Shown: positions 1-9,954 of the stretch, in pieces | Position numbering within the stretch: position 1 is the first letter of the stretch | Layout: the number at the start of each line of letters is the position of its first letter | Assembly: GCA_021287185.1 (NCBI GenBank) | Contig: JAJTAZ010000011.1 | Location: forward strand, 62,001-126,000 | Origin: Burkholderiales bacterium | GTDB taxonomy: Bacteria > Pseudomonadota > Gammaproteobacteria > Burkholderiales > Burkholderiaceae | Length of the DNA: 64,000 nucleotides | Direction: 5' to 3' | Made by a program: the position numbers and the translations under genes | The notes under the pieces: generated by a model | Seen by the model: the letters and a program-made list of their open reading frames with translations, nothing else | Told to the model about the DNA's origin: nothing | Databases searched by the model: none

Positions 1-240
1 AACTAAATTGCGTGGTTGTGAAAAAATCGCATCGGGCGCACCGTACAGTAAAACCGCCGATGCTCCAAATGAACCAATTAAAAAGACGCCATCCGTTTGA
101 CCAAAAGGCATTTCTTTTGAGTAAATACTCATCAAAATGATGGCCATAAACGAACCCAAGCCAGACCAAAAAATATGGGTCATCGGTTTTTGGGGCGGAC
201 AAGCATCCTTGGCTCTCATACGGGCTAAATAATATTTCAT
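1..240 (-). CDS. HPP family membrane protein (N-terminal part, cut by window edge)
   Basis: The minus strand reads 80 codons from an ATG at 240 to the window edge with no stop. The translation begins MKYYLARMRAKDACPP and contains a hydrophobic segment (residues about 28-42) followed by LIGSFGASAVLLYGAPDAIF and SQPRNLV. That GSFGASAVLL...PRN signature is typical of the HPP family, integral membrane proteins with four predicted helices; some members have been linked to nitrite transport, but most are uncharacterised. The C-terminal half lies outside the window. No strong ribosome binding site precedes the ATG, so the start is less certain than the family. Confidence 0.8.
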   Translation of the reverse strand, partial: MKYYLARMRAKDACPPQKPMTHIFWSGLGSFMAIILMSIYSKEMPFGQTDGVFLIGSFGASAVLLYGAPDAIFSQPRNLV

Positions 241-304
241 AGCAGTACTTTATGAAAAAGGCGCTTGGCCTGATACATCAATCATTTTATGCACTGATTG
301 ACTA

Positions 305-1708
305 TTAAAAATACTCGTCCTCAGCCAAATAACGCCATTTACCTGTGGGCAAGTGTCCCAGTCTGATGTTGCCGATGCGCACACGCTTTAAGCCCACCAC
401 TTTCAAACCCACCAATTCACACATGCGGCGGATTTGACGTTTTTTGCCTTCGCGCAAAACGAACATCAATTGTTCGTCATTTTGCCAACTCACTTGCGCG
501 GGGCGCAAGGGCACACCATCAAGTTCCAAGCCGTGGTTGAGCAAAGCCAAACCATTTTCGACGAGTTCACCTTCCACGCGCACCAAGTACTCTTTGTCCA
601 CGTCAGAATCTTCACCAATCAGTTGCTTGGCAATTCGACCATCTTGCGTGAGCACCAATAAGCCCACTGAATCAATGTCCAAACGCCCTGCTGGCGCGAG
701 TCCTCGCAGGTGTTTAAAACTAAAATCTTGTTGAAATTCTGCTTCATCCCACTGATTTTCAGCCGTGACCAAACTCACTGCTGGTTCGTAACCGTCCTCA
801 GCTTGCCCTGAAACATAACCCATCGGTTTATTGATGAGAATGGTCACGCGAGACTGTTGCGCCACGCTGGCTTGACGTGCAAGTTGAACTTTATCGGTGG
901 GCAAAATACGCTGTCCCAAAGTCGCACGTACGCCATTGACCGTGACCCAACCTTTTTCAATGTAGTGATCGGCCTCGCGGCGAGAACACATACCCTTATC
1001 GGCTAAGTATTTGGACACACGCACACCCTCGGCAGGATTGCGCTTGATTTCACTGCTGTGGTCACGCTCTTTGGGGAACTGTGGTTTGCGCGGCGCAGGA
1101 CGTTTTTCGCCACGCACCACATGCCCATCCACCACCTCACGCACGCCATCGCGTACTTTACCGTGGCGTTGTGGCGCACGTGATAAGGACTCACGATGGC
1201 TGGGTTTGGCACTTCGTGCATCACGGCCATTATGACCATCACGCTTATCATTCTCTTCACGCGGTTCTCTTGGCGGGCGCGACGCTTTAGCTTCTCGTGC
1301 TGGACGTACGCCAAAGTCTGAGCGTACTGCACGTGGACGATCTTCGCGTCGCTCATCTCTTTTATCACCCTCCTTACGACTCTCTCGTGGTGGACGGGGT
1401 GCTCTGTCATCGCGTGGAGGTCGCGCGCCAAAGTCCGAACGCGGTGCGCGTGGGCGGTCATCTCGGCGGTCGTCGCGACCATTACGACCATCGCGTCTGT
1501 CACCACCCTCACGATTTTCTCGTAGTGGACGCGGTCCTCTGTCATCGCGTGCTGAACGTGCACCAGAATCTGCACGCGCCACAGGCGATTTACTTGGTGC
1601 GACGTGGTTATTGCGATTTCGCCCGCGCACAGGTGAACGTGCAGTGCTGTTTGCGCCCTTGCTTGAGCCTGATGCGGCACGTTTCTGAATGGTGAGGGTT
1701 TTGCTCAT
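305..1708 (-). CDS. RsuA/RluB/RluF-family 23S rRNA pseudouridine synthase with long charged N-terminal extension
   Basis: This predicted enzyme isomerises a uridine of ribosomal RNA to pseudouridine. Residues about 230-276 form an S4 RNA-binding domain ([18 protein letters not shown]). The catalytic domain follows with [13 protein letters not shown] (290-302) and [17 protein letters not shown] (341-357), where Asp344 is the expected catalytic aspartate, and ends with the [11 protein letters not shown] motif. At 467 residues it is far longer than the roughly 240-290 usual for the catalytic core. The excess is an Arg/Asp-rich, probably disordered N-terminus of about 225 residues with three imperfect repeats. 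Which of the three rRNA sites it modifies cannot be told from sequence alone. Confidence 0.9.
   Translation of the reverse strand: MSKTLTIQKRAASGSSKGANSTARSPVRGRNRNNHVAPSKSPVARADSGARSARDDRGPRPLRENREGGDRRDGRNGRDDRRDDRPRAPRSDFGARPPRDDRAPRPPRESRKEGDKRDERREDRPRAVRSDFGVRPAREAKASRPPREPREENDKRDGHNGRDARSAKPSHRESLSRAPQRHGKVRDGVREVVDGHVVRGEKRPAPRKPQFPKERDHSSEIKRNPAEGVRVSKYLADKGMCSRREADHYIEKGWVTVNGVRATLGQRILPTDKVQLARQASVAQQSRVTILINKPMGYVSGQAEDGYEPAVSLVTAENQWDEAEFQQDFSFKHLRGLAPAGRLDIDSVGLLVLTQDGRIAKQLIGEDSDVDKEYLVRVEGELVENGLALLNHGLELDGVPLRPAQVSWQNDEQLMFVLREGKKRQIRRMCELVGLKVVGLKRVRIGNIRLGHLPTGKWRYLAEDEYF
1220..1570 (-). repeat. Three imperfect tandem repeats coding an Arg/Asp-rich tract
   Basis: Inside the pseudouridine synthase gene, residues 47-163 fall into three units of about 44, 39 and 34 residues. 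Units start with [21 protein letters not shown] and [11 protein letters not shown] and each contains a RP-(P/L)-RE...(G/E)-(G/N)-D-(R/K)-RDG/E core. The DNA of the units is also visibly similar, so this looks like internal duplication in a low-complexity tract. Confidence 0.75.
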
Positions 1709-1852
1709 GTTGACTTTGCCTGATTATTTCTAAAGTGGACAGTTTATATTAGTTTGTCCTTCGTGCCTATCCAAGAATGCGCCACATATCAAAGCATCTT
1801 TTGTAAATTTTGTAAAAATAATTTGGTAACCAATCAAGGGAGTTTTGAAACG

Positions 1853-2299
1853 TCAAATATTTTTCGCCAACCAAGCATCTAAAGCATTGGCAAAATTTTG
1901 CACATCGCGTGCAGACAGTGCAGCGGGTCCACCTGTTTGCGCGCCTGAATCACGTAACGCTTGCATAAAGTTGCGCATCGACAGCAATGCGTGGACGTTC
2001 TCACGTGTGTACCACTCACCCCGTGGGTTAAGTGCCAGCGCGCCTTTTTCTACCACCAAAGACGCCAATGGAATATCCGCCGTGATTACCAAATCCCCTG
2101 CGCTCAGGCGCAACACAATCTCAGCATCGGCAACATCCATGCCCGATAAAACTTGTATGGCTTTAATAAAAGGCGATGGCGGCGTCAACAACATTTGATT
2201 GGCAATCAACGTGGTCACCACCTGTGTGCGCCGAGCCGCACGGTAAATCACGTCTTTGACTGCACGTGGACAGGCATCGGCATCGACCCAAATATTCAT
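1853..2299 (-). CDS. YaiI/YqxD (UPF0178, DUF188) family protein
   Basis: A 148-residue soluble protein that starts [16 protein letters not shown] and continues with [23 protein letters not shown] and [12 protein letters not shown]. These are hallmarks of the YaiI/UPF0178 family. The family has a PIN-like arrangement of acidic residues (Asp6, Asp8, and the D in the ITADIPLA segment) and is suspected to be a nuclease, but no biochemical role is established. Length is normal. It stands alone downstream of glmS, whose terminator lies just upstream of this gene. Confidence 0.88.
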   Translation of the reverse strand: MNIWVDADACPRAVKDVIYRAARRTQVVTTLIANQMLLTPPSPFIKAIQVLSGMDVADAEIVLRLSAGDLVITADIPLASLVVEKGALALNPRGEWYTRENVHALLSMRNFMQALRDSGAQTGGPAALSARDVQNFANALDAWLAKNI

Positions 2300-2315
2300 G
2301 TGTTCTCATTGTAAA

Positions 2316-2352
2316 ATATAAAATGGGTCGGTTATTGCATTGTACCGACCCA
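2316..2352 (-). terminator. Intrinsic terminator after glmS
   Basis: A perfect 9-bp inverted repeat, TGGGTCGGT (2324-2332) with ACCGACCCA (2344-2352), has an 11-nt loop. On the minus strand it is followed by TTTTATATTTTA, as expected for termination downstream of glmS. Confidence 0.75.
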
Positions 2353-2373
2353 CCTATATGCGCATAAAAAATT

Positions 2374-4227
2374 TTATTCCACCGTCACCGATTTAGCCAA
2401 GTTGCGTGGCTTATCAACATCCGTGCCGCGCGCCACGGCGGTATGGTAAGCAAGCAATTGCAATGGCAAGGTGTGCAAAATCGGTGAGAGCACGCCCGCA
2501 TGATCGGGCAGATTGATAACGTGCACGCCCTCTTCTGGTTCGATGAAGGTATCTCTATCAGCGAAGATATAGAGTTGCCCTGCGCGCGCTTTGACCTCTT
2601 GCAAATTTGATTTGAGTTTTTCAATCAAGCCATCATTCGGCGCAATCGCCACCACGGGCATGTCTGCATCAACCAGCGCCAAAGGCCCGTGTTTGAGTTC
2701 ACCCGCCGCATAACTCTCGGCGTGGATGTAGGTGATTTCCTTGAGTTTGAGCGCGCCTTCCATGGCAATTGGCCAATGAATGCCACGTCCGAGAAACAGC
2801 GCGTGGTGTTTATCGGCAAAATCCTGTGCCCAATCAATGATGTGTGGTTCGAGTGACAACACTTGCTGCATCGCCGCAGGTAAGTGGCGCAATTGTTTGA
2901 GGTAATTCTCCTCTTGTTCCGTTGACAAGCGACCTTTGACTTTTGCCAAAACCAAGGTCAATACAAACAAAGACGACAGTTGTGTGGTGAAAGCTTTGGT
3001 TGAGGCCACACCAATTTCGGGACCCGCACGGGTGAGAAAACGCAATTGACTTTGGCGAATCAATGCGGATTCAGGCACATTACAAATTGATAAAGTCGAA
3101 GCATTCATGCCGTTGTGCAAGGTTTTGGCGTGTTGCAAGGCGGCGATGGTATCGGCGGTCTCACCTGACTGAGAAATGGTGATAATCAAGGTGTTGGGCA
3201 ATGGTACGCTGGTGCGATAGCGATATTCAGACGCGATTTCAACGTCCACGGGGATGCGCGCCATTTCCTCTATCCAATAGCGCGCCACCATCGCGGCATG
3301 GTAACTGGTACCGCAAGCAAGAATTAAAATATTGTCAATGCGTTTAAATATTTCTTCCGCTGTCGCGCCAAACAGCCCCGCGTTAATAGACTGTGCACCG
3401 CTGACCATTTCTAAAGTATTTGCAACAACTTCGGGCTGCTCGAATGTTTCTTTCTGCATATAGTGCGCAAAGCGTCCCAAACTCACTGCATCGGCAGAGA
3501 GTTCTGACTCAAACACATCACGCGTCACAAACTCACCCTCGGCTGTGCGAATTTGATAGCCATCGACTTTGATCTCAACCACATCGCCTTCTTCGAGGTA
3601 CACCACTTTGCGCGTTTCAGAAAGCAAGGCTGAGGTATCCGATGCCAAATAGTGACCGTCTTTGCCAACACCGATTAACAAAGGTGCACCTTGACGCGCA
3701 CCAATGATGCGATCGGGGAATTGGCTACACAGCACTGCAATCGCATACAAACCTTTAAGGCGTTTGGTCGATTGAAACACCGCTTCATAAAAATCCAAGC
3801 CTGTGGTCAAAGACTGGTGTATTAGGTGGGTCATTACCTCAGTATCGGTATCTGAGGTGAAAGTGTAGCCTGCTGCTTTGAGTTCGGCACGCATCTCATC
3901 GTGGTTTTCGATGATGCCATTGTGCACCAAGCTAATATCAAAACCGTTACCATGCGACTCCATTGGATGTGCATTGCGCAATGCAGGCGCACCGTGTGTG
4001 GCCCAACGTGTGTGGGCAATGCCAACGTGTGCGGTAAAATTTTGTGCTTGAATTTGTGCTTCAAGTTGTGCCACTCGTTCTAATGAGCGTTCACAATGAA
4101 TGTGGTTGTCTGCCTGCAAAAACCCCACGCCCGTCGAGTCGTAGCCCCGATACTCTAATTTTTTTAAGCCATCAACGAGTAAAGGCAGAATATTTTTTTG
4201 TCCAACCGCCGCAACAATGCCACACAT
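2374..4227 (-). CDS. glmS: Glutamine--fructose-6-phosphate aminotransferase (isomerizing)
   Basis: GlmS converts fructose-6-phosphate and glutamine to glucosamine-6-phosphate, the first step of UDP-GlcNAc synthesis for peptidoglycan and LPS. The start is ATG at 4227, giving MCGIVAAVG: the cysteine after Met is the N-terminal nucleophile. GAGGTG sits four bases upstream, whereas an in-frame TTG farther out would bury the catalytic Cys. The glutaminase domain carries HTRWATHGAP and HNGIIENHDE; two SIS sugar-isomerase domains follow, and the C-terminus PRNLAKSVTVE is diagnostic. Length 617, close to the usual 609. A terminator follows. glmU lies upstream on the same strand, separated by a two-component system. 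Confidence 0.98.
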   Translation of the reverse strand: MCGIVAAVGQKNILPLLVDGLKKLEYRGYDSTGVGFLQADNHIHCERSLERVAQLEAQIQAQNFTAHVGIAHTRWATHGAPALRNAHPMESHGNGFDISLVHNGIIENHDEMRAELKAAGYTFTSDTDTEVMTHLIHQSLTTGLDFYEAVFQSTKRLKGLYAIAVLCSQFPDRIIGARQGAPLLIGVGKDGHYLASDTSALLSETRKVVYLEEGDVVEIKVDGYQIRTAEGEFVTRDVFESELSADAVSLGRFAHYMQKETFEQPEVVANTLEMVSGAQSINAGLFGATAEEIFKRIDNILILACGTSYHAAMVARYWIEEMARIPVDVEIASEYRYRTSVPLPNTLIITISQSGETADTIAALQHAKTLHNGMNASTLSICNVPESALIRQSQLRFLTRAGPEIGVASTKAFTTQLSSLFVLTLVLAKVKGRLSTEQEENYLKQLRHLPAAMQQVLSLEPHIIDWAQDFADKHHALFLGRGIHWPIAMEGALKLKEITYIHAESYAAGELKHGPLALVDADMPVVAIAPNDGLIEKLKSNLQEVKARAGQLYIFADRDTFIEPEEGVHVINLPDHAGVLSPILHTLPLQLLAYHTAVARGTDVDKPRNLAKSVTVE

Positions 4228-4319
4228 AAAGCACCTCAATTGTTTAAATTAAGTGCGATTATAACGTGTTTTGTTGGGTCTTTTGAGTCTTGTGTGGCTA
4301 TATTATTTGAACAAGAATT

Positions 4320-6077
4320 TTACGTATTGGCCATGAGCGAATTTAAATACGCACGCAATCGAACAGGTCGCAGGGGCTTGTATAGAATCTCAACATTGTG
4401 TTCATGCGCCAATTGAGTCAATTCAGCACTGGTATCACCCGTGATTAAAACGCATTTGGGTGGATGTTCTGGCTGTAAAGCCTGCGCCTTGAGCAACACA
4501 TCCAAACCTGTTTCATTGTCCAGCCCCAGATGATAATCCGACAGAATCAAATCAAACACGCCATCCTCTGCAATGATTTCTTGCAACATTCGACTCGACA
4601 AAACAACCGATACTTCAAGGTGCCAACTGCTGAGTAATTGACTTAAATGATCAATGGCTGTTTCATCATCATCCAATACGGCCACGCGCTTGCCCGTCAG
4701 TCGGTCACTGACCCGATTGCGTTCTTTGGACTCTTGTATGCTCGCCACAGGAGTTGGGGCACACGACAGTTTTAAACCAAAACAACTGCCTTTGCCCACT
4801 GTCGATTGAACCAATAATTCCGCACCCAGCAAACGTGCCATGCGCTCAGAAATTGCCAAGCCCAAACCCACACCACCCTGAACACGCTGTTGCGCGTATT
4901 CCAATCGTTGATATTCCTGAAAAATTTGTCGTGCTTTCTCAGCTGGAACCCCTGTGCCAGTATCGTACACGAGTACGCGCACCATATTGTGTTCAGAACG
5001 ACGCGCGCCCACCAGCACTTTACCCTTTTCAGTATACCGCACAGCATTACTGATAAAGTTACTGAGAATACTGTGCAACATACCTTCATCGCATTGCACC
5101 CACACCGAGGTCGGCGCCACAATCAATTGCAAACCTTTTTGTTGTGCGACATCCTCAAATTCAACTTGCAAACGATTGAATACCCGCTGTAACGAAACAG
5201 CTTGAAAATCCGGCTTGACCACCCCAGCGTCCAAACGCGACAAATTCAACATCGCATTAAATGACTGACTGAGGGAATCAATCGCTTGCTCAATTTTGAG
5301 CAAGGTTGGGGCAATTTCAGCATCGCTGTTTTTGCGTTGGGCATCGCTGGTTAATAGCGCCAAAGCATGTAAAGGTTGACGTAGATCATGACTGGCTGCA
5401 GATAAATAACGTGACTGAGAGACATTAAATTGCTCCAACGCAATATTTTTTTGTTTTAAAGCATCCACCAAATCAGAGTTATTGACTTTAACTTTAAATA
5501 ACTCAGACAACTGCTGATTTAGAAACCGTAAAAAAATCAATTGCGACAGTGCCAGCATATAGGCTTGCAAAGCCAGTCGCTGAAACAGTCCGATATCTTT
5601 CGAAACCGTGACGATGGAAATAAACACCACCGTAAAAATAATTAAAGCTGAATAAATGCGCCCAAACCGCCCCATCAAAGCAATATTGATGATTGAAATC
5701 ATTGCCAAAATCAACATGAATTGGATGAGGGTGGACTCATCCGCAGTGCGCGACAAATAAAAGAAATACGCATTCCACCACAATACCCACGAAGAACTGA
5801 TGATGGTGACCATCATGATGCTCTGCGAGTGTTTTTGTGCAAGCCGTCCCTGTTTGATGCGACGCGCATAAACAAGAACAATGACAATATACAGGAGCAT
5901 GGACACAGCCAAACCCACATGCTGTGCCAGTGTCAAGTGTGCGAAAAAAAATAGGGTACACACGAGATACCCTATGAATGAAATCAATAAAAAAACATTG
6001 GTATTGCGTAGATACGACTCAATATAAAACTCATATAAATCGTGTTCTTCCTGACTCAGCAAAAAATGCCAACTCAT
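4320..6077 (-). CDS. Hybrid sensor histidine kinase with C-terminal receiver domain
   Basis: A 585-residue membrane sensor. About six hydrophobic segments (residues 28-185) replace any large periplasmic domain. The HisKA motif is SAASHDLRQPLHAL with phospho-acceptor His230. The ATPase domain has an N box at NFISNAVRYTEKG (340-352), G1 DTGTG (372-376) and G2 GVGLGL (402-407). The C-terminal receiver (about 463-583) has the acidic pair in VLDDDE and phosphorylatable Asp514 in LILSDYHLG. It lies 20 bp downstream of a LuxR-type response regulator, so the two are probably co-transcribed; AGGGA precedes the ATG. The signal sensed is unknown; the membrane-only sensor region suggests a membrane or lipid-phase cue (inference). 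Confidence 0.93.
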   Translation of the reverse strand: MSWHFLLSQEEHDLYEFYIESYLRNTNVFLLISFIGYLVCTLFFFAHLTLAQHVGLAVSMLLYIVIVLVYARRIKQGRLAQKHSQSIMMVTIISSSWVLWWNAYFFYLSRTADESTLIQFMLILAMISIINIALMGRFGRIYSALIIFTVVFISIVTVSKDIGLFQRLALQAYMLALSQLIFLRFLNQQLSELFKVKVNNSDLVDALKQKNIALEQFNVSQSRYLSAASHDLRQPLHALALLTSDAQRKNSDAEIAPTLLKIEQAIDSLSQSFNAMLNLSRLDAGVVKPDFQAVSLQRVFNRLQVEFEDVAQQKGLQLIVAPTSVWVQCDEGMLHSILSNFISNAVRYTEKGKVLVGARRSEHNMVRVLVYDTGTGVPAEKARQIFQEYQRLEYAQQRVQGGVGLGLAISERMARLLGAELLVQSTVGKGSCFGLKLSCAPTPVASIQESKERNRVSDRLTGKRVAVLDDDETAIDHLSQLLSSWHLEVSVVLSSRMLQEIIAEDGVFDLILSDYHLGLDNETGLDVLLKAQALQPEHPPKCVLITGDTSAELTQLAHEHNVEILYKPLRPVRLRAYLNSLMANT

Positions 6078-6097
6078 AGCCCATCCCTTGAATTGGT

Positions 6098-6790
6098 TTA
6101 AACACCTGAGTTCGGACGGTATTGACCCAATAAACTCGGATTTTCATGTACCAAATGAATCGCTTGGGTGCGTGAATGCACGCCCAAAGCACGCAAAATG
6201 CCAACCACATGCGATTTAACCGTTCCAATGGTTGCACCAACCGACTCACTAATCTCTTGATTCGAACACCCTTTGGTGATGAGGTACAAAACTTCTTGTT
6301 GACGAGGGGTCAATTGTGAGCCACCCAATTCAGCAACGCGTTCTGCACGGGTTCGTTTGCGCTCTGAAGCAGGGTTCATTGCTGCGGTCAATAATTCTGG
6401 AGGAATGTACACACCACCTGACAAAATCAGACGCACCGCTGAAACCAAAACCTCCGCTTTGGCGTTTTTGATGATAAAGCCCGAAATGTTTTGACGATAT
6501 GCCGCTTGAATCAAATGGGTATCATCTTGACCTGATAGTACAGCCAAAGGTACTGTCGGATAACGTTCACGGACGCGATCCAGAGCCGTCAAACCTTGTG
6601 CGTCAGGCAAGGTTAAATCCAACAAAACCAAATCCATATCGTCCTGATGCTGCTCAATCACATCCAATGTGGTTGCCAAATTTTCGGCTTCAAGAATTTC
6701 GCACTTGCCACCCAAGGCATCGTCCAATATTGGCTTCAAGCCAGCACGAACCAAACCGTGGTCATCTACTATTAAAATTTTATAATCCAT
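6098..6790 (-). CDS. NarL/LuxR-family response regulator
   Basis: A 230-residue DNA-binding regulator. The receiver domain (1-125) has acidic pocket DD at 9-10 and phospho-acceptor Asp58 in LLDLTLPD. The LuxR-type HTH begins near residue 160 (LTPRQQEVLYLITKGCSNQEISESVG) and runs to about 213. AGAGGA precedes the ATG. It is the first gene of a pair with the hybrid kinase 20 bp downstream, and it begins 117 bp after the end of glmU. Its targets are not visible from sequence, though the position between glmU and glmS invites a cell-envelope role. Confidence 0.93.
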   Translation of the reverse strand: MDYKILIVDDHGLVRAGLKPILDDALGGKCEILEAENLATTLDVIEQHQDDMDLVLLDLTLPDAQGLTALDRVRERYPTVPLAVLSGQDDTHLIQAAYRQNISGFIIKNAKAEVLVSAVRLILSGGVYIPPELLTAAMNPASERKRTRAERVAELGGSQLTPRQQEVLYLITKGCSNQEISESVGATIGTVKSHVVGILRALGVHSRTQAIHLVHENPSLLGQYRPNSGV

Positions 6791-6907
6791 TTTATTTTCC
6801 TCTTAAAAAGACTTTAAAAGTTAAAACTGCTTAGTGTGTTCGTTACGTGTCCTATGCTGTTACTGTAACACAATACCACCCACATCTTGACTTCAAAACA
6901 TACTCAA

Positions 6908-8266
6908 TCAACATTTTTCAGGACGTTTCCAACCTTTGATGGTCAACTGTTTGCCTCGCGCCAATGTCAACTCATCGGCTGGTGCATATTTGGTGATGGT
7001 CGAACCCGCACCAATGGTTGCTCCCGCCCCTATGGTCACTGGTGCGACCAGTTGACTGTCTGAACCGATAAACGCCCCATCCTCAATAATGGTCTGAAAT
7101 TTATTTACTCCATCGTAGTTACAGGTAATCACACCCGCACCAATGTTGACATTTTTACCAACGGTTGCGTCACCGATATATGCCAAATGATTAACCTTTG
7201 ACTTCTCACCAATCGTTGATTTTTTAATTTCCACAAAATTACCAATGTGGGTATCATCAGCCAAAACCGCCTCAGGACGCAACCGAGCATAAGGACCGAT
7301 TTTTGCTTTCTGACCAATGGTCGCGCCATCTAAATGACTAAACGGAGCAACTTCCGTACCCGCGCCAATCCATGTATTGCGTACCACGCAATTCGAACCA
7401 ATTTTAACATCATCTTCCAAATGAACAGTGCCCTCAAAAACACAGTTCACATCAATAAAAACATCCATACCGCAGGTTAAATCACCACGCACGTCAATGC
7501 GTGCTGGATCGGCCAAACCCACACCTGCGTCCAACAATTTTTGCGCTGTTTGTGCGCGATAAATCGTTTCCAATTGGGCCAATTGAGCCTTACTGTTCAC
7601 ACCGAGTGTTTCCCACTCCGTATCAGGATGCTCGGTCGCAATACCAAAACCATCAGCCACAGCCAAAGCAATCACATCGGTCAAATAATATTCACCTTGA
7701 GCATTGTGATTGGACAACTGCGACAACCACTTTTTGAGCGGCACCGTTGGTGCAATTAAAATCCCTGTATTGATTTCGGAAATAGCCAATTCTTCAGCAC
7801 GGGCATCTTTTTGTTCCACTATCTTAGACACGTTGCCTTGAGCATCGCGCACTATCCGACCATAACCCGTTGGATCAGACAAACATACCGTCAATAAAGC
7901 CAAATGCCGATTGTCGGCTTTTGCCAGCAACCGCTTTAGAGTGTGTGCTTGAATCAGTGGCACATCCCCATACAAAATCAAAGTCGGTACGCGCTCATCC
8001 AAAAAAGACGCGGCCAGTTGCACCGCATGCCCTGTACCGAGTTGCGGCACTTGCTCTACAAACACCACCCCATCATCTTTTAGCGAAGTTTTTACTTGTT
8101 CCGCCTCGTGTCCAACGACCACGCACAATTTTGAGTCATCCAAAAGCCGCGCTGTATCCAACACATGCTTGAGCATAAACTTTCCCGCCAAAGTATGTAA
8201 AACCTTGGGTTTGTTCGAGCACATCCGTGTGCCTTTACCAGCAGCGAGCACCACCACATTCAACAT
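6908..8266 (-). CDS. glmU: Bifunctional UDP-N-acetylglucosamine pyrophosphorylase / glucosamine-1-phosphate N-acetyltransferase
   Basis: GlmU acetylates glucosamine-1-phosphate and then couples it to UTP, making UDP-GlcNAc. The N-terminal uridylyltransferase domain opens with [12 protein letters not shown] and [10 protein letters not shown]. Further on are YGDVPL, SEINTGI and a linker near residue 230. The C-terminal half is a left-handed beta-helix of hexapeptide repeats (for example [28 protein letters not shown] is spread over two coils), ending with [18 protein letters not shown]. Length 452 against a usual 456. It shares a pathway with glmS, which lies 2.7 kb farther along the same strand. 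Confidence 0.97.
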   Translation of the reverse strand: MLNVVVLAAGKGTRMCSNKPKVLHTLAGKFMLKHVLDTARLLDDSKLCVVVGHEAEQVKTSLKDDGVVFVEQVPQLGTGHAVQLAASFLDERVPTLILYGDVPLIQAHTLKRLLAKADNRHLALLTVCLSDPTGYGRIVRDAQGNVSKIVEQKDARAEELAISEINTGILIAPTVPLKKWLSQLSNHNAQGEYYLTDVIALAVADGFGIATEHPDTEWETLGVNSKAQLAQLETIYRAQTAQKLLDAGVGLADPARIDVRGDLTCGMDVFIDVNCVFEGTVHLEDDVKIGSNCVVRNTWIGAGTEVAPFSHLDGATIGQKAKIGPYARLRPEAVLADDTHIGNFVEIKKSTIGEKSKVNHLAYIGDATVGKNVNIGAGVITCNYDGVNKFQTIIEDGAFIGSDSQLVAPVTIGAGATIGAGSTITKYAPADELTLARGKQLTIKGWKRPEKC

Positions 8267-8367
8267 ATCAGTCCCGTACGATTATTGTGCGATATTTACG
8301 AAAAATACGTTACACACAGATATTTTTTAAGTAGAACTACGCACATATTTTTATGACGATAGCATAA

Positions 8368-9954
8368 CTAAACCATCCAGTCAAAAACTATTTTTAGTAA
8401 AAATATAAATAATAAAAGCATTCCAAACCCATAAACACACAACCATCTGAACCTCTGCTCTTGACGCGCCAAACGCGCTTCGAGCTCTTGTATGCGGCTC
8501 AAATATTTGTCTGAATGCGCAGAGTTTTGGACGTATTTTAAAATACCGCGCGGCATTTGCGGCAAATGTCTCGCAATAAACGGTAATTCTCGCTTGATTT
8601 GGCGCATGACCCCTTTGATACCCAAGGTATCACGCATCCATCGTTCCAAGAATGGTTTGGCGGTCTGCCATAAATCCAAATCTGGATCAAGCACTCGTCC
8701 CATGCCCTCAACGTTTAATAAGGTTTTTTGCAACAACACCAACTGCGGTTGAACCGAAACATTGAACTCACGCGACACATCAAACAAGCGCATTAACACT
8801 TGACCCAAAGAAATCTCTGAAATCGGTCGACCAAAATACGGCTCACACACCGTTCGTACAGTACTGGTCAATGCCTCCAAAGGGGTATCGGCAGGTACCC
8901 AGCCTGATTCAATGTGGGCTTGGGCAACCCCTTGATAATCACGGTTAAAAAAAGCCAAAAAATTGATGGCCAAATAATAGCGATCGGTTTCCGACAGCGC
9001 GCCCACAATCCCACAGTCCAAGGCGATATAGTGTCCGCGCTGCGCGCCCGTCGTACCAATAAATACGTTGCCAGGGTGCATATCGGCATGAAAAAATCCA
9101 TCGCGAAACACTTGTGTGAAAAATACTTCAACGCCATCACGCGCCAAACGCTTGAAATCGACATTCATAGAGCGCAAAGTCTCAATGTGCGACACAGGAA
9201 CCCCTGTCATCCATTCCATGACCATCACACGTTGCGCTGAATAATTCCAGCACACTTCGGGCACCGAAATTAAAGTCGAGTTCCGCATGTTGTGACGCAA
9301 TTGGCTGGCATTGGCCGACTCACATTGCAAATCCAACTCCTGACGCAAATGCCGCTCAACCTGCGCGACCACTTCAACAGGTTTGAGGCGTTTGCCGTCG
9401 ATGTGGTTTTTAGCGAAATACCGTGCTGCCACATACATGCACTCAATATCGGTTTTGATTAAATCGTCAATATCGGGACGCAGCACTTTAACCGCAACCT
9501 CACGCCCTGACCACGCACCCGTTCGAACTGTGGCACGGTGCACTTGCGCGACTGAAGCTGTGGCGACATTATCATTTTCAAAAACACTGAATATATCATC
9601 AACTGACTCGCCCAATTCCGCCTCAATGATGGCGCGAATATCCGCCGTGGGTACGGGCGTGATGCGGTCTTGTAAATGAGATAACTCATCAATATACGGC
9701 GCAGGTAAAACATCAGGGCGTGTTGAGAGCACTTGACCGAGTTTGATGAAAATCGGACCAAGTTCCTCGAGTGCCATGCGCAATGAATGCGCTTCATGAA
9801 GTATGTCTGTGTGATTTGTGCGCGGCATCACTCGTCGCGCCGCGCGCGCAATCCAACCATTACTGGGATTGAGTTCAAACAATAGGTGCAATATGTGGTG
9901 CTTTTTGAGCACACCGACAACCTGTACAAAGCGTTTGAGCACAGCGAACTTCAT
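8368..9954 (-). CDS. ubiB: UbiB, atypical kinase-like ubiquinone biosynthesis protein
   Basis: UbiB is a membrane-tethered member of the ABC1/ADCK family needed for ubiquinone biosynthesis. Visible signatures are RMALEELGPIFIKLGQVLSTRPD (the KxGQ motif typical of the family), REVAVKVLRP, FFHADMHPGNVFIG in place of a canonical HRD loop, and LDCGIVG replacing DFG. Two hydrophobic C-terminal segments (about 495-526) would anchor it to the inner membrane. Length 528 versus 546 in E. coli. Its ATG overlaps the stop of ubiJ by four bases (ATGA), so translation is probably coupled in a ubiE-ubiJ-ubiB operon. Confidence 0.96.
   Translation of the reverse strand: MKFAVLKRFVQVVGVLKKHHILHLLFELNPSNGWIARAARRVMPRTNHTDILHEAHSLRMALEELGPIFIKLGQVLSTRPDVLPAPYIDELSHLQDRITPVPTADIRAIIEAELGESVDDIFSVFENDNVATASVAQVHRATVRTGAWSGREVAVKVLRPDIDDLIKTDIECMYVAARYFAKNHIDGKRLKPVEVVAQVERHLRQELDLQCESANASQLRHNMRNSTLISVPEVCWNYSAQRVMVMEWMTGVPVSHIETLRSMNVDFKRLARDGVEVFFTQVFRDGFFHADMHPGNVFIGTTGAQRGHYIALDCGIVGALSETDRYYLAINFLAFFNRDYQGVAQAHIESGWVPADTPLEALTSTVRTVCEPYFGRPISEISLGQVLMRLFDVSREFNVSVQPQLVLLQKTLLNVEGMGRVLDPDLDLWQTAKPFLERWMRDTLGIKGVMRQIKRELPFIARHLPQMPRGILKYVQNSAHSDKYLSRIQELEARLARQEQRFRWLCVYGFGMLLLFIFLLKIVFDWMV

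Noticed and set aside
4228-4239. TTG start four codons upstream of glmS
   Set aside because: It would place residues before the Cys that must become N-terminal for the glutaminase reaction; the ATG at 4227 has GAGGTG upstream.
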